A DNA stretch of 13,584 bases from an uncultured Alphaproteobacteria bacterium. Lineage in GTDB: Bacteria > Pseudomonadota > Alphaproteobacteria > Rhizobiales > Rhizobiaceae. The notes beneath the pieces were generated by a model that worked only from the letters and a program-made list of their open reading frames with translations, was not told the origin of the DNA and ran no database searches. Made by a program: the position numbers and the translations under genes. Below, piece by piece: positions 7,701 to 13,584 of this stretch; the stretch's first letter is position 1; every line of letters starts with the position of its first letter. Location: the NCBI GenBank assembly GCA_929200335.1, contig CAKMZG010000058.1, forward strand, positions 1 through 13,584, written 5' to 3'.

Positions 7701-7824
7701 ATAATCATAGTTTTTAATGAAACCTTTATAAAATAAAGCATTTCAGTTGTTTGATTTTGATACCCAATAAGAACGGCGATTGCCCCACCTGTTGCTTTTT
7801 AAGCATAGACAAAACTATGATTAT
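7701..7824. repeat. Perfect 14-bp inverted repeat, arms 96 bp apart
   Basis: ATAATCATAGTTTT at 7701-7714 and its exact reverse complement AAAACTATGATTAT at 7811-7824. The match stops abruptly at both ends. A 14-bp match within a spacer of about 400 bp is unlikely by chance even at this AT content. It sits just upstream of the candidate HlyD/M50 promoter. It could be a pair of regulator sites able to loop DNA, the base of a large RNA stem, or the ends of a small decayed element. Confidence 0.6.
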
Positions 7825-7937
7825 ATAAGGGATTAGATTTAATACTTAAAGCATCCAAACACTAAACCCCGAGTTCCTGCTAATCAAAAACTTTAAATTA
7901 TGTAGCAAATTTGTATAGATAGACTTTCGTCTTAAAT

Positions 7938-7966
7938 AAAAAACGGCCCATTCATCATGAGCCGCT
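7938..7966 (-). terminator. Intrinsic terminator of the FYDLN-acid gene
   Basis: Read on the minus strand: AGCGGCTCAT, loop GATGA, ATGGGCCGTT, then a run of six T (complement of 7938-7943). The 10-bp stem contains two G-U wobbles. It lies about 36 bp after the stop codon of the 8003-8425 gene, in the right orientation. Confidence 0.8.
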
Positions 7967-8002
7967 TTAAAAATCAAATTTTATACTGATGAGTGTAATG
8001 GT

Positions 8003-8425
8003 CTAAATATCGTCTTCATCATCTTTAGCAACAGAAATGAAATCAGACATATCACTGCCTTCTTCATCATCGTCTTCTAAGAAAGCGTCATTATCTCCAT
8101 CATCATCATCAAGATCAACGTCTACATCCGGAAGATCTGTTGGAATATCATCATCACCATCAACTGTGTCGCCATCATCGTCATCCTCTGCATCTTCCAA
8201 TGAAATAATTTCTGGTGCATCGACATCAAAATCATCGTCATCATCTTTAGCAGCAGCTGCTGGCGCAGCTTTATCTTCTGCTTTTTCCAATTCTACTTCA
8301 GTTTCTGTTTCAATTTGGAACACAGCCTGACATTTTGGGCAAATGATCGGGTCACGGTTTAAATCATAAAATTTACTGCCACATTCTTGGCATAGGCGCT
8401 TTAATCCAAGTTCAGGTTTAGCCAC
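8003..8425 (-). CDS. FYDLN-acid domain protein (TIGR02300-type) with zinc ribbon
   Basis: A 140-residue protein of the alphaproteobacterial FYDLN-acid family, whose function is not established. Residues 1-36 hold the conserved core: MAKPELG start, C12-x2-C15, the FYDLN signature at 19-23, and C29-x2-C32, giving a four-cysteine zinc-ribbon-like site. From residue 41 on, about half of the residues (49 of 100) are Asp or Glu, in long acidic runs likely to be disordered. The start is GTG at 8425, chosen because it gives the family's conserved N-terminus. An AAGAGG stretch lies about 10 nt upstream. The gene is divergent from aroA, the usual neighbour in this group. The acidic tail is encoded largely by GAT/GAC/GAA repeats, seen as CATCATCATC runs on the plus strand. 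The family call is strong, the biochemical role unknown. Confidence 0.88.
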   Translation of the reverse strand: MAKPELGLKRLCQECGSKFYDLNRDPIICPKCQAVFQIETETEVELEKAEDKAAPAAAAKDDDDDFDVDAPEIISLEDAEDDDDGDTVDGDDDIPTDLPDVDVDLDDDDGDNDAFLEDDDEEGSDMSDFISVAKDDEDDI

Positions 8426-8444
8426 GGTTATCTAGCCTCTTCTT

Positions 8445-8467
8445 TTATAGTGTAATTAAATATTACA
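8445..8467 (-). promoter_or_regulatory. Possible -10 box and palindromic operator of the FYDLN-acid gene
   Basis: TGTAAT-N5-ATTACA (8451-8467) is a perfect 6+6 inverted repeat. Directly next to it, on the minus strand, is CTATAA (complement of 8445-8450), close to the alphaproteobacterial -10 CTATAT. The palindrome would fill the 17-nt promoter spacer. No good -35 is visible, so the promoter may depend on an activator or may not be real. Confidence 0.3.
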
Positions 8468-8604
8468 ACGCATCATTAATCACTGCATATCAACATTTAT
8501 AATATGCTTAAAAAAGACCATTATTTAGCAGTCTTTTAAATCTTTTGTGGCCATTCCCATAGCGTGCCTTTTATCTATTGTCAAAAGCAAATCTTGCAAT
8601 AGCG

Positions 8605-8633
8605 CTTGATTGTTTTAAGAACACTGGTTATCA
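8605..8633 (+). promoter_or_regulatory. Candidate aroA-cmk promoter
   Basis: CTTGAT (8605-8610) matches the alphaproteobacterial -35 CTTGAC at five of six positions. TTATCA (8628-8633) lies 17 nt downstream as a weak -10. Transcription would start near 8640, about 40 nt before aroA. That leader includes a small hairpin, CTAATT-ATA-AATTAG (8654-8668), which runs into the first base of the Shine-Dalgarno GGCGG (8668-8672). Confidence 0.35.
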
Positions 8634-8679
8634 CCGTAATTCAAAACGATAATCTAATTATAAATTAGGCGGCAAAACA

Positions 8680-10023
8680 ATGGTACAAAATCCTTGGCAA
8701 GCTAAGAAATCTACAAATTTAACGGGTGAATGTAATATCCCAGGCGATAAATCCATTTCTCATCGTTCCATGCTATTTGGTGGTTTAGCTCGTGGCACCA
8801 CCAAAGCTTATGGGCTACTAGAGGGCGAAGATGTCATAAACAGCGCTAAAGCCATGGCTGCATTTGGTGCAAGCCCTGAGAAAAAATCCGACCATTGGAT
8901 CATTACTGGCACGGGCAATGGCTGTTTGTTAGCTCCCACTGCTCCAATTGATTTTGGTAATTCAGGTACAGGCGCCCGTTTAACCATTGGGCTTGCTGGC
9001 GCTTATGACTTTGAAACCGAAATGATGGGCGATGCCTCATTGTCTTCACGCCCAATGGGGCGTGTGATTGAGCCTTTACAACAAATGGGGCTGCAAGTTG
9101 TTAAAAGCAACGATAATAAATTTCCACTGACCATTCGTGGTTCCCGAACCATGGCACCGATTGAATATCGCTTGCCTGTTGCATCTGCACAGGTAAAATC
9201 TGCCATTCTTTTAGCAGCTCTAAATACGCCGGGCATTACCCGCGTGATTGAGCCGGTTGAAACCCGTGACCATACTGAAAATATGCTTAGAGGTTTTGGC
9301 GTTGAATTGGATATTTCTAAAAATGCCGCTGGCGAACGGGTTATTTCAATGGAAGGCCAGCAAGAATTAAGCGCTCAAGAGATTGTAGTGCCAGCTGATC
9401 CATCATCAGCGGCATTTTTGATTGTTGCAGGCCTTATTTGTGAAGGTTCAGACCTTACTCTTAAAAATATTTTGATGAACCCAACCCGAACTGGCTTAAT
9501 CACTACCTTACAAGAAATGGGTGGTAAAATTGAAATTCTAAATGAGCGTCTATCAGGTGGCGAGAAAATTGCAGATCTTAAAGTCTCCCATTCTAGCCTT
9601 AAAGGGATTGAAGTGCCAGCAGAGCGCGCACCTTCAATGATTGATGAATATCCTGTGCTTTCAGCGGCTGCTAGCTATGCAGAAGGCAAAACCCTTATGA
9701 AGGGTCTGCATGAATTGCGCGTCAAGGAATCCGATCGCTTATCAGCCGTTGCAACAGGCTTAAAACTCAATAATGTTACCTGCATTGAGGGTGATGATTG
9801 GTTAGAAATTGAGGGTCGCCCTGATGGTAAAGGCATTGGCGCTGATCTTGGTAGCACAGTAACTACCCATCTTGATCACCGTATTGCTATGAGTTTCTTG
9901 GTGCTTGGTTTAAATTCAGAACATCCAGTGACCATTGATGATGCTAATGTGATTAAAACCAGCTTCCCACAATTTTTGCCTCTAATGGAGAGCATTGGCG
10001 CTAAAATGGTGGCTTGCGCATAA
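8680..10023 (+). CDS. aroA: 3-phosphoshikimate 1-carboxyvinyltransferase (EPSP synthase, class II)
   Basis: Joins shikimate 3-phosphate and phosphoenolpyruvate to make EPSP, the sixth step of the shikimate pathway, in the cytoplasm. The 447-residue length is typical. Visible motifs are PGDKSISHR (21-29, catalytic K24), RPMGRV (124-129), SAQVKSA (169-175), NPTRTG (267-272), the catalytic D322 in SMIDEYP, E350 in RVKESDR, and LDHRIAMSF (398-406). The protein resembles the class II enzyme of Agrobacterium strain CP4 along its whole length. At the glyphosate-determining loop it reads FGNSGTGAR, with Gly96 where CP4 has Ala100, so it should not share CP4's insensitivity by that mechanism. ATG at 8680 has GGCGG 7 nt upstream. 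cmk follows after 24 bp, a common alphaproteobacterial operon. Confidence 0.97.
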   Translation: MVQNPWQAKKSTNLTGECNIPGDKSISHRSMLFGGLARGTTKAYGLLEGEDVINSAKAMAAFGASPEKKSDHWIITGTGNGCLLAPTAPIDFGNSGTGARLTIGLAGAYDFETEMMGDASLSSRPMGRVIEPLQQMGLQVVKSNDNKFPLTIRGSRTMAPIEYRLPVASAQVKSAILLAALNTPGITRVIEPVETRDHTENMLRGFGVELDISKNAAGERVISMEGQQELSAQEIVVPADPSSAAFLIVAGLICEGSDLTLKNILMNPTRTGLITTLQEMGGKIEILNERLSGGEKIADLKVSHSSLKGIEVPAERAPSMIDEYPVLSAAASYAEGKTLMKGLHELRVKESDRLSAVATGLKLNNVTCIEGDDWLEIEGRPDGKGIGADLGSTVTTHLDHRIAMSFLVLGLNSEHPVTIDDANVIKTSFPQFLPLMESIGAKMVACA

Positions 10024-10047
10024 AACTGTATATGAGAGGACGATAGA

Positions 10048-10707
10048 ATGGGATCAGATAAATCTTTTATACTGGCGATTGATGGCCCTGCCGCATCGGG
10101 CAAGGGCACTTTGGCACGTATGCTCTCAAAAGAATTAGGCTTACCCCATTTGGATACGGGTTTAACATTTCGTGCCGTTGCCTATGAATTATTGCAACAA
10201 AATCAACCCTTGGATGATGAGGTGCTTGCTATTAAAGCCGCCCAAAACCTTGATCTTGGCGCCATGGATCGCACAGTTTTAGCAGATCATGAAATTGGTA
10301 ATGCGGCCTCAAAAATTGCTGTCATGAGCGGTGTCCGCGAAGTGTTGAAACAAAAACAGCGCGCATTTGCCAACCAAGATGAAGGCGCAATTTTAGATGG
10401 CCGTGATATTGGCACCGTAATTTGCCCCGATGCAGATTTAAAACTCTATGTAATAGCTGATGCAGAAATTCGTGCAGAACGTCGTTATAAAGAAATTTTG
10501 GATAAAGAAATACCAGCGGCTGGTGAAACTGCCGATCTTGAACAGATTTTAGCCGATATCATTGCCCGTGATGAGCGCGATATGGGGCGTTCTGATAGCC
10601 CTTTGAAACCCGCAGAAGACGCTCATTTGCTTGATACTTCACGAATCGATATAGAATCTGCATTTAAATTAGCTTTAGACCTTGTAAATCGGGCAAAATC
10701 TGCTTAA
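10048..10707 (+). CDS. cmk: Cytidylate kinase
   Basis: Phosphorylates CMP and dCMP with ATP for nucleotide recycling and DNA precursor supply; cytoplasmic. The 219-residue length fits the bacterial monomeric family. The Walker A loop is GPAASGKGT (13-21), followed by LDTGLTFRAVA (35-45), the CMP-site motif DGRDIGT (117-123) and the lid/arginine region RDERDMGRSDSPL (174-186). ATG at 10048 has AGAGGA at 10035-10040, 7 nt upstream. The gene starts 24 bp after aroA and is followed by the rpsA leader. No terminator is evident after it, so some transcripts may continue into rpsA. Confidence 0.96.
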   Translation: MGSDKSFILAIDGPAASGKGTLARMLSKELGLPHLDTGLTFRAVAYELLQQNQPLDDEVLAIKAAQNLDLGAMDRTVLADHEIGNAASKIAVMSGVREVLKQKQRAFANQDEGAILDGRDIGTVICPDADLKLYVIADAEIRAERRYKEILDKEIPAAGETADLEQILADIIARDERDMGRSDSPLKPAEDAHLLDTSRIDIESAFKLALDLVNRAKSA

Positions 10708-10928
10708 AACAGCCGCCAAGTGGGAATGATCTAACTATTCTTTATGTATTTTTAAAGAACTGGATCATGATCTCACAGAAAATAGAATGAAAATTCATCA
10801 ATGCGCCAGATCTATTTTAGAAAACCGTTTTTGGTAATCTAATCAAGGTCGGTGAATTGGATTTCAATATTAACACAAACCAAACGGCGCTGATCTGCAT
10901 ATTTTAATATCAGATCATAGGAGTATGA
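10708..10928 (+). promoter_or_regulatory. Structured 5' leader of rpsA
   Basis: A 221-bp spacer without ORFs. A hairpin, TGATCTG (10891-10897) with CAGATCA (10911-10917) and an inner ATAT/ATAT stem, ends one base before the TAGGAG that carries the Shine-Dalgarno AGGAG (10919-10923). Upstream, CCGTTTTTGGT (10825-10835) can pair with ACCAAACGG (10879-10887) if two U are bulged. Further up are an AT-rich hairpin TTCTTTA/TAAAGAA (10738-10759) and the palindrome GATCATGATC (10763-10772). Bacterial S1 is known to control its own translation in E. coli; a similar role for this leader is inference. No convincing promoter was found inside it. Confidence 0.45.
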
Positions 10929-12638
10929 ATGAACCAGAATCCATCACTTGAGGACTTTGAAGCCCTCTTAAATGAATCTTTCTCAGATAATAATCTAGTT
11001 GAAGGCTCTGTTATCAAGGGCACTATTACTGGCTTTGAAAAAGACCTAGCAGTTATCGATGTTGGCCTTAAAGTTGAAGGTCGCGTTCCCCTTAAAGAAT
11101 TCGGCGCGAAAGCTAATGACGGCTCGTTGCAAATTGGCCAAGAAGTAGAAGTTTATCTAGAGCGTATTGAAAACGCTGTTGGTGAAGCTGTACTTTCTCG
11201 CGAAAAAGCACGCCGTGAAGAAAGCTGGGTACGCCTTGAGAAGCAATTTGAAGCTGGCGAAAAAGTTGAAGGCGTTATCTTCAGCCAAGTTAAAGGTGGC
11301 TTTACGGTTGACCTTGACGGCGCTATCGCATTCTTGCCGCGCTCACAAGTGGACATCCGTCCTATCCGTGACATTGACCCATTAATGAACAATCCGCAGC
11401 CTTTCCAAATCTTGAAAATGGATCGCCGCCGTGGAAATATTGTTGTATCTCGCCGTACTGTGCTTGAAGAAAGCCGTGCAGAACAACGTTCAGAGATTGT
11501 ACAAAATCTTGGTGAAGGCCAAACCGTTGAAGGTGTGGTTAAAAATATCACTGATTATGGTGCATTCGTTGATCTTGGCGGTATTGATGGTCTATTGCAC
11601 GTTACCGATATGGCTTGGCGTCGTGTTAACCACCCATCAGAGATTTTGAACATTGGCGAAACTGTTAAAGTTCAAATCATTCGTATCAACCAAGACACAC
11701 ACCGTATCTCACTTGGCATGAAACAATTGGAGAGTGATCCATGGGAAGGCGTTGAAGCGACTTATCCATTGCATGCAAAAATCCAAGGTCGTGTTACTAA
11801 TATTACTGATTATGGTGCATTCGTTGAATTACAGCCTGGCATTGAAGGCTTGATCCACGTTTCAGAAATGTCATGGACTAAGAAGAATGTACATCCTGGT
11901 AAAATCGTTTCTACTTCTGAAGAAGTTGAAGTGGTTGTATTGGAAGTGGATTCATCTAAACGCCGTATTTCTCTTGGCCTTAAACAGACACTGTCTAACC
12001 CATGGGAATCATTCGCTGATAAATTCCCTGTTAACACAGAAGTTGAAGGCGAAGTTAAAAACATCACTGAGTTTGGCCTATTCATTGGCCTTGATGGCGA
12101 TGTTGACGGCATGGTTCACTTGTCTGACCTTGATTGGAACCGTTCTGGTGAAGAAGCTATCGAAGACTATAAAAAAGGCGACATGGTTAAAGCTGTGGTA
12201 CTTGATGTGGACATCGAAAAAGAGCGTATTTCACTTGGCGTGAAACAATTGGGCGGTGATCCAATGGAAAATGCAGCAGACAGTGAAGGCGGCGCATTAC
12301 GCAAAAACGCTATCGTTACTGCTGAAGTGATTGAAGTGAAATCAGGCGGCTTGGACGTTAAAATTACTGATAGTGAACTTACAGCATTCATTAAACGTGC
12401 TGATCTATCTCGTGATCGTGACGAACAACGCCCAGAGCGTTTTACTGTTGGTCAAAAAGTTGATGCACGCGTGGTTCAGTTTGATAAGAAAACTCGCCGC
12501 GTTGGTCTATCAATTAAAGCTCTTGAAATTGCTGAAGAAAAAGAAGCTGTTAAACAATATGGTTCTTCTGACTCAGGTGCATCACTAGGTGATATTCTTG
12601 GTGCTGCTCTTCAAGGCAATAACGAAGACGATAAATAA
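10929..12638 (+). CDS. rpsA: 30S ribosomal protein S1
   Basis: Binds mRNA and helps unfold and dock it on the 30S subunit. The 569-residue length fits six-domain S1 proteins. Six S1/OB repeats are visible at about 24-92, 109-177, 196-265, 282-352, 369-439 and 456-530. Repeats 3 and 4 carry the classic NITDYGAFV followed by glycine and LLHV/LIHV, and repeat 5 a variant (NITEFGLFI). Repeats 1, 2 and 6 are more divergent, as usual. The C-terminus after 530 is a short charged tail. The ATG at 10929 is supported by AGGAG at 10919-10923, 5 nt upstream. Another ATG at 10925 is out of frame and overlaps it (ATGAATG). The gene follows cmk and ends before a strong terminator, as in other alphaproteobacteria. 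Confidence 0.97.
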   Translation: MNQNPSLEDFEALLNESFSDNNLVEGSVIKGTITGFEKDLAVIDVGLKVEGRVPLKEFGAKANDGSLQIGQEVEVYLERIENAVGEAVLSREKARREESWVRLEKQFEAGEKVEGVIFSQVKGGFTVDLDGAIAFLPRSQVDIRPIRDIDPLMNNPQPFQILKMDRRRGNIVVSRRTVLEESRAEQRSEIVQNLGEGQTVEGVVKNITDYGAFVDLGGIDGLLHVTDMAWRRVNHPSEILNIGETVKVQIIRINQDTHRISLGMKQLESDPWEGVEATYPLHAKIQGRVTNITDYGAFVELQPGIEGLIHVSEMSWTKKNVHPGKIVSTSEEVEVVVLEVDSSKRRISLGLKQTLSNPWESFADKFPVNTEVEGEVKNITEFGLFIGLDGDVDGMVHLSDLDWNRSGEEAIEDYKKGDMVKAVVLDVDIEKERISLGVKQLGGDPMENAADSEGGALRKNAIVTAEVIEVKSGGLDVKITDSELTAFIKRADLSRDRDEQRPERFTVGQKVDARVVQFDKKTRRVGLSIKALEIAEEKEAVKQYGSSDSGASLGDILGAALQGNNEDDK

Positions 12639-12657
12639 GCTTTAATTTTTAGCTTAT
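12635..12657 (+). repeat. Inverted repeat overlapping the rpsA stop codon
   Basis: ATAAGCT (12635-12641) and AGCTTAT (12651-12657) form a 7-bp stem with a 9-nt loop; the stop TAA (12636-12638) is in the left arm. No U tract follows, so it is not the terminator itself. It could protect the mRNA 3' end. Confidence 0.4.
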
Positions 12658-12668
12658 AATTACATTTA

Positions 12669-12702
12669 ACCTGCGGAGCTCATGGCTTCGCAGGTTTTTT
12701 TT
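12669..12702 (+). terminator. Intrinsic terminator of rpsA
   Basis: Stem ACCTGCG-GAGC, loop TCATG, GCTT-CGCAGGT (11 pairs including one G-U), followed by eight T (12695-12702). A textbook rho-independent terminator 30 bp after the rpsA stop codon. It separates rpsA from sppA. Confidence 0.93.
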
Positions 12703-12710
12703 ATTTTCTA

Positions 12711-12739
12711 CTAGACGAAAAGTTTCCCTTACGGTATAG
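12711..12739 (+). promoter_or_regulatory. Candidate sppA promoter
   Basis: CTAGAC (12711-12716) matches the alphaproteobacterial -35 CTTGAC at five of six positions. GTATAG (12734-12739) lies after a 17-nt spacer and matches -10 CTATAT at four of six. It is placed between the rpsA terminator and sppA, about 43 bp before the start codon. Confidence 0.5.
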
Positions 12740-12781
12740 CCATAAAGTTATCACTACATTATTTTACCGGTATATTTTTTA

Positions 12782-13584
12782 ATGGCTATGCAGATTGATG
12801 AAATTTTAGACCGTCGGAAGCTCCGCAAAAAATTAAGTTTTTGGCGGATTATAACATTTTTACTGATTGCAGCCGTTGTGCTTAGTCTATTTTCATTCGC
12901 ATCCCAAAAAGCAGACTGGTTTAATAAAACGGGTGAACATATTGCACGTATAGAGATCAAGGGCGTGATCACGCACGATAAGCCGCTCATTACCATGATC
13001 AATAAACTTAAAAACAATGACAGTGTTAAAGGCGTATTGGTAATTATGGATAGCCCTGGTGGCACAGTCGTTGGTGGCGAAGCCATTTATGAAGCATTGC
13101 GTGGGCTGGCAAAAGAAAAGCCTGTAGCAACCTCTGTTATCAACCTAGCCGCATCCGCTGGCTATATGATTGCCTCCGCTTCAGATCATATTGTTGCCCA
13201 TCGCACATCTATGGTTGGATCTATTGGCGTTTTATTTCAATATCCCACCATTGGCGGACTATTGGATAAGATCGGTGTCAAGTATGAGATCATTAAATCA
13301 GCCCCTTTAAAGGCAGAACCATCCATATTTCATGATACAAAGCCTGACGTTAAAGAGGCTATACAAGCGCTGATTGAAGATGATTATAATTGGTTTGTTG
13401 ATTTGGTAACAGAACGCCGCCCATTTGATCGTGCAACCACCTTGAAATTGGCCGATGGCCGAGTCTTCACAGGCAATCAAGGACTACAAAACAAATTAAT
13501 AGATGCCATTGGTAATGAAGAAGTTGCTCTTAAATGGCTTTATGAACAAGAAGGACTGAATGACGAATTAAACGTGTTTGATTG
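12782..13584 (+). CDS. sppA: Signal peptide peptidase SppA (S49), 3'-truncated by window edge
   Basis: Membrane-bound serine protease that degrades cleaved signal peptides and other peptides at the inner membrane. The visible 267 codons are open to the window end. A basic N-terminus (RRKLRKK, 11-17) precedes one TM helix (about 20-40), then the S49 domain. SPGG (91-94) belongs to the conserved core. S125 in NLAASAGYM is the expected nucleophile, and K177, 52 residues later in SAPLKAEPS, the expected general base, the same spacing as S147/K199 in B. subtilis SppA. It is the short, single-domain form. ATG at 12782 has no clear Shine-Dalgarno (T-rich stretch just before it). An in-frame TAA at 12743-12745 and no other start codon in between fix the start at 12782 or the second Met at 12788. 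The terminator and candidate promoter upstream suggest its own transcript. Confidence 0.93.
   Translation, partial: MAMQIDEILDRRKLRKKLSFWRIITFLLIAAVVLSLFSFASQKADWFNKTGEHIARIEIKGVITHDKPLITMINKLKNNDSVKGVLVIMDSPGGTVVGGEAIYEALRGLAKEKPVATSVINLAASAGYMIASASDHIVAHRTSMVGSIGVLFQYPTIGGLLDKIGVKYEIIKSAPLKAEPSIFHDTKPDVKEAIQALIEDDYNWFVDLVTERRPFDRATTLKLADGRVFTGNQGLQNKLIDAIGNEEVALKWLYEQEGLNDELNVFD

Larger units (their letters stand above)
7604..8002. other. Gene-free spacer between the hlyD-type operon and the FYDLN gene
   Basis: Both flanking genes are on the minus strand. The stretch contains the terminator of the FYDLN gene at its right end, a candidate promoter for the HlyD/M50 operon at its left end, and a widely spaced perfect inverted repeat between them, each listed separately. 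A small hairpin-like TGCTT-TTT-AAGCA lies at 7793-7805 and GGCGATTGCC at 7775-7784. No tRNA or convincing small ORF is seen. A 28-codon minus-strand ORF ending near 7656 has no Shine-Dalgarno. Confidence 0.55.

Noticed and set aside
7656..7739. Small minus-strand ORF (28 codons) in the spacer upstream of the GAF-HlyD gene
   Set aside because: No Shine-Dalgarno, overlaps the candidate promoter and one arm of the inverted repeat, and no recognisable product.
8098..8112. CATCATCATC runs considered as a microsatellite or CRISPR-like repeat
   Set aside because: They are codon repeats for Asp in the FYDLN gene; there are no spacers or unit structure.
8037..8330. Plus-strand Ser-rich ORF of 97 codons
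   Set aside because: It is the antisense shadow of the acidic tail of the FYDLN gene: GAT/GAC/GAA repeats read backwards give Ser-rich sequence.
8512..8537. AAAAGAC/GTCTTTT stem with a 12-nt loop between the FYDLN gene and aroA
   Set aside because: It resembles a terminator but no gene ends there, the stem has only two G-C pairs and the loop is large.
10738..10759. TTCTTTA/TAAAGAA hairpin after cmk considered as the cmk terminator
   Set aside because: AT-rich stem and no U tract after it. It is better treated as part of the rpsA leader.

Overview
The window looks like chromosomal DNA from a low-GC alphaproteobacterium. The block FYDLN-acid zinc ribbon / aroA / cmk / rpsA / sppA is a familiar alphaproteobacterial neighbourhood. 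AroA closely resembles the class II EPSP synthase of Agrobacterium CP4, and the sppA product starts with the basic, membrane-anchored N-terminus usual in that group. The order cannot be fixed from the sequence. The Cys-containing FYDLN protein differs from the form I remember from typical Rhizobiales.

Layout. 1-223 is an extremely AT-rich upstream region (16 G/C in bases 61-180). 224-3939 (+) is a two-gene unit: an inner-membrane HAMP-GGDEF-EAL protein with apparently intact motifs in both catalytic domains, and 17 bp later an exported OppA-like solute-binding protein with a TTG start and no permease or ATPase beside it. A hairpin containing the stop codon separates it from a convergent minus-strand pair (3976-7603). 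That pair is a GAF-like/HlyD membrane-fusion protein followed 13 bp later by a large PqqD-like / M50 metalloprotease / HlyD fusion. 7604-8002 has no gene but holds a candidate promoter, a perfect 14-bp inverted repeat and a minus-strand terminator. 8003-8425 (-) is the FYDLN-acid protein, divergent from the core unit aroA-cmk (24 bp apart), then rpsA after a structured 221-bp leader. A textbook terminator follows rpsA, then sppA runs off the window edge.

How the genes fit together. The right half is housekeeping: aromatic amino-acid synthesis, CMP/dCMP phosphorylation, translation and membrane peptide turnover. The left half is accessory. The binding protein plus GGDEF-EAL pair resembles in architecture the Vibrio NspS-MbaA pair, where a periplasmic binding protein signals to a c-di-GMP enzyme. 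The two HlyD-type adaptors, one carrying an intramembrane metalloprotease and a PqqD-like domain, look like part of an export or processing machine whose transporter, outer-membrane channel and substrate are not in the window. These two modules are the best candidates for something little described.
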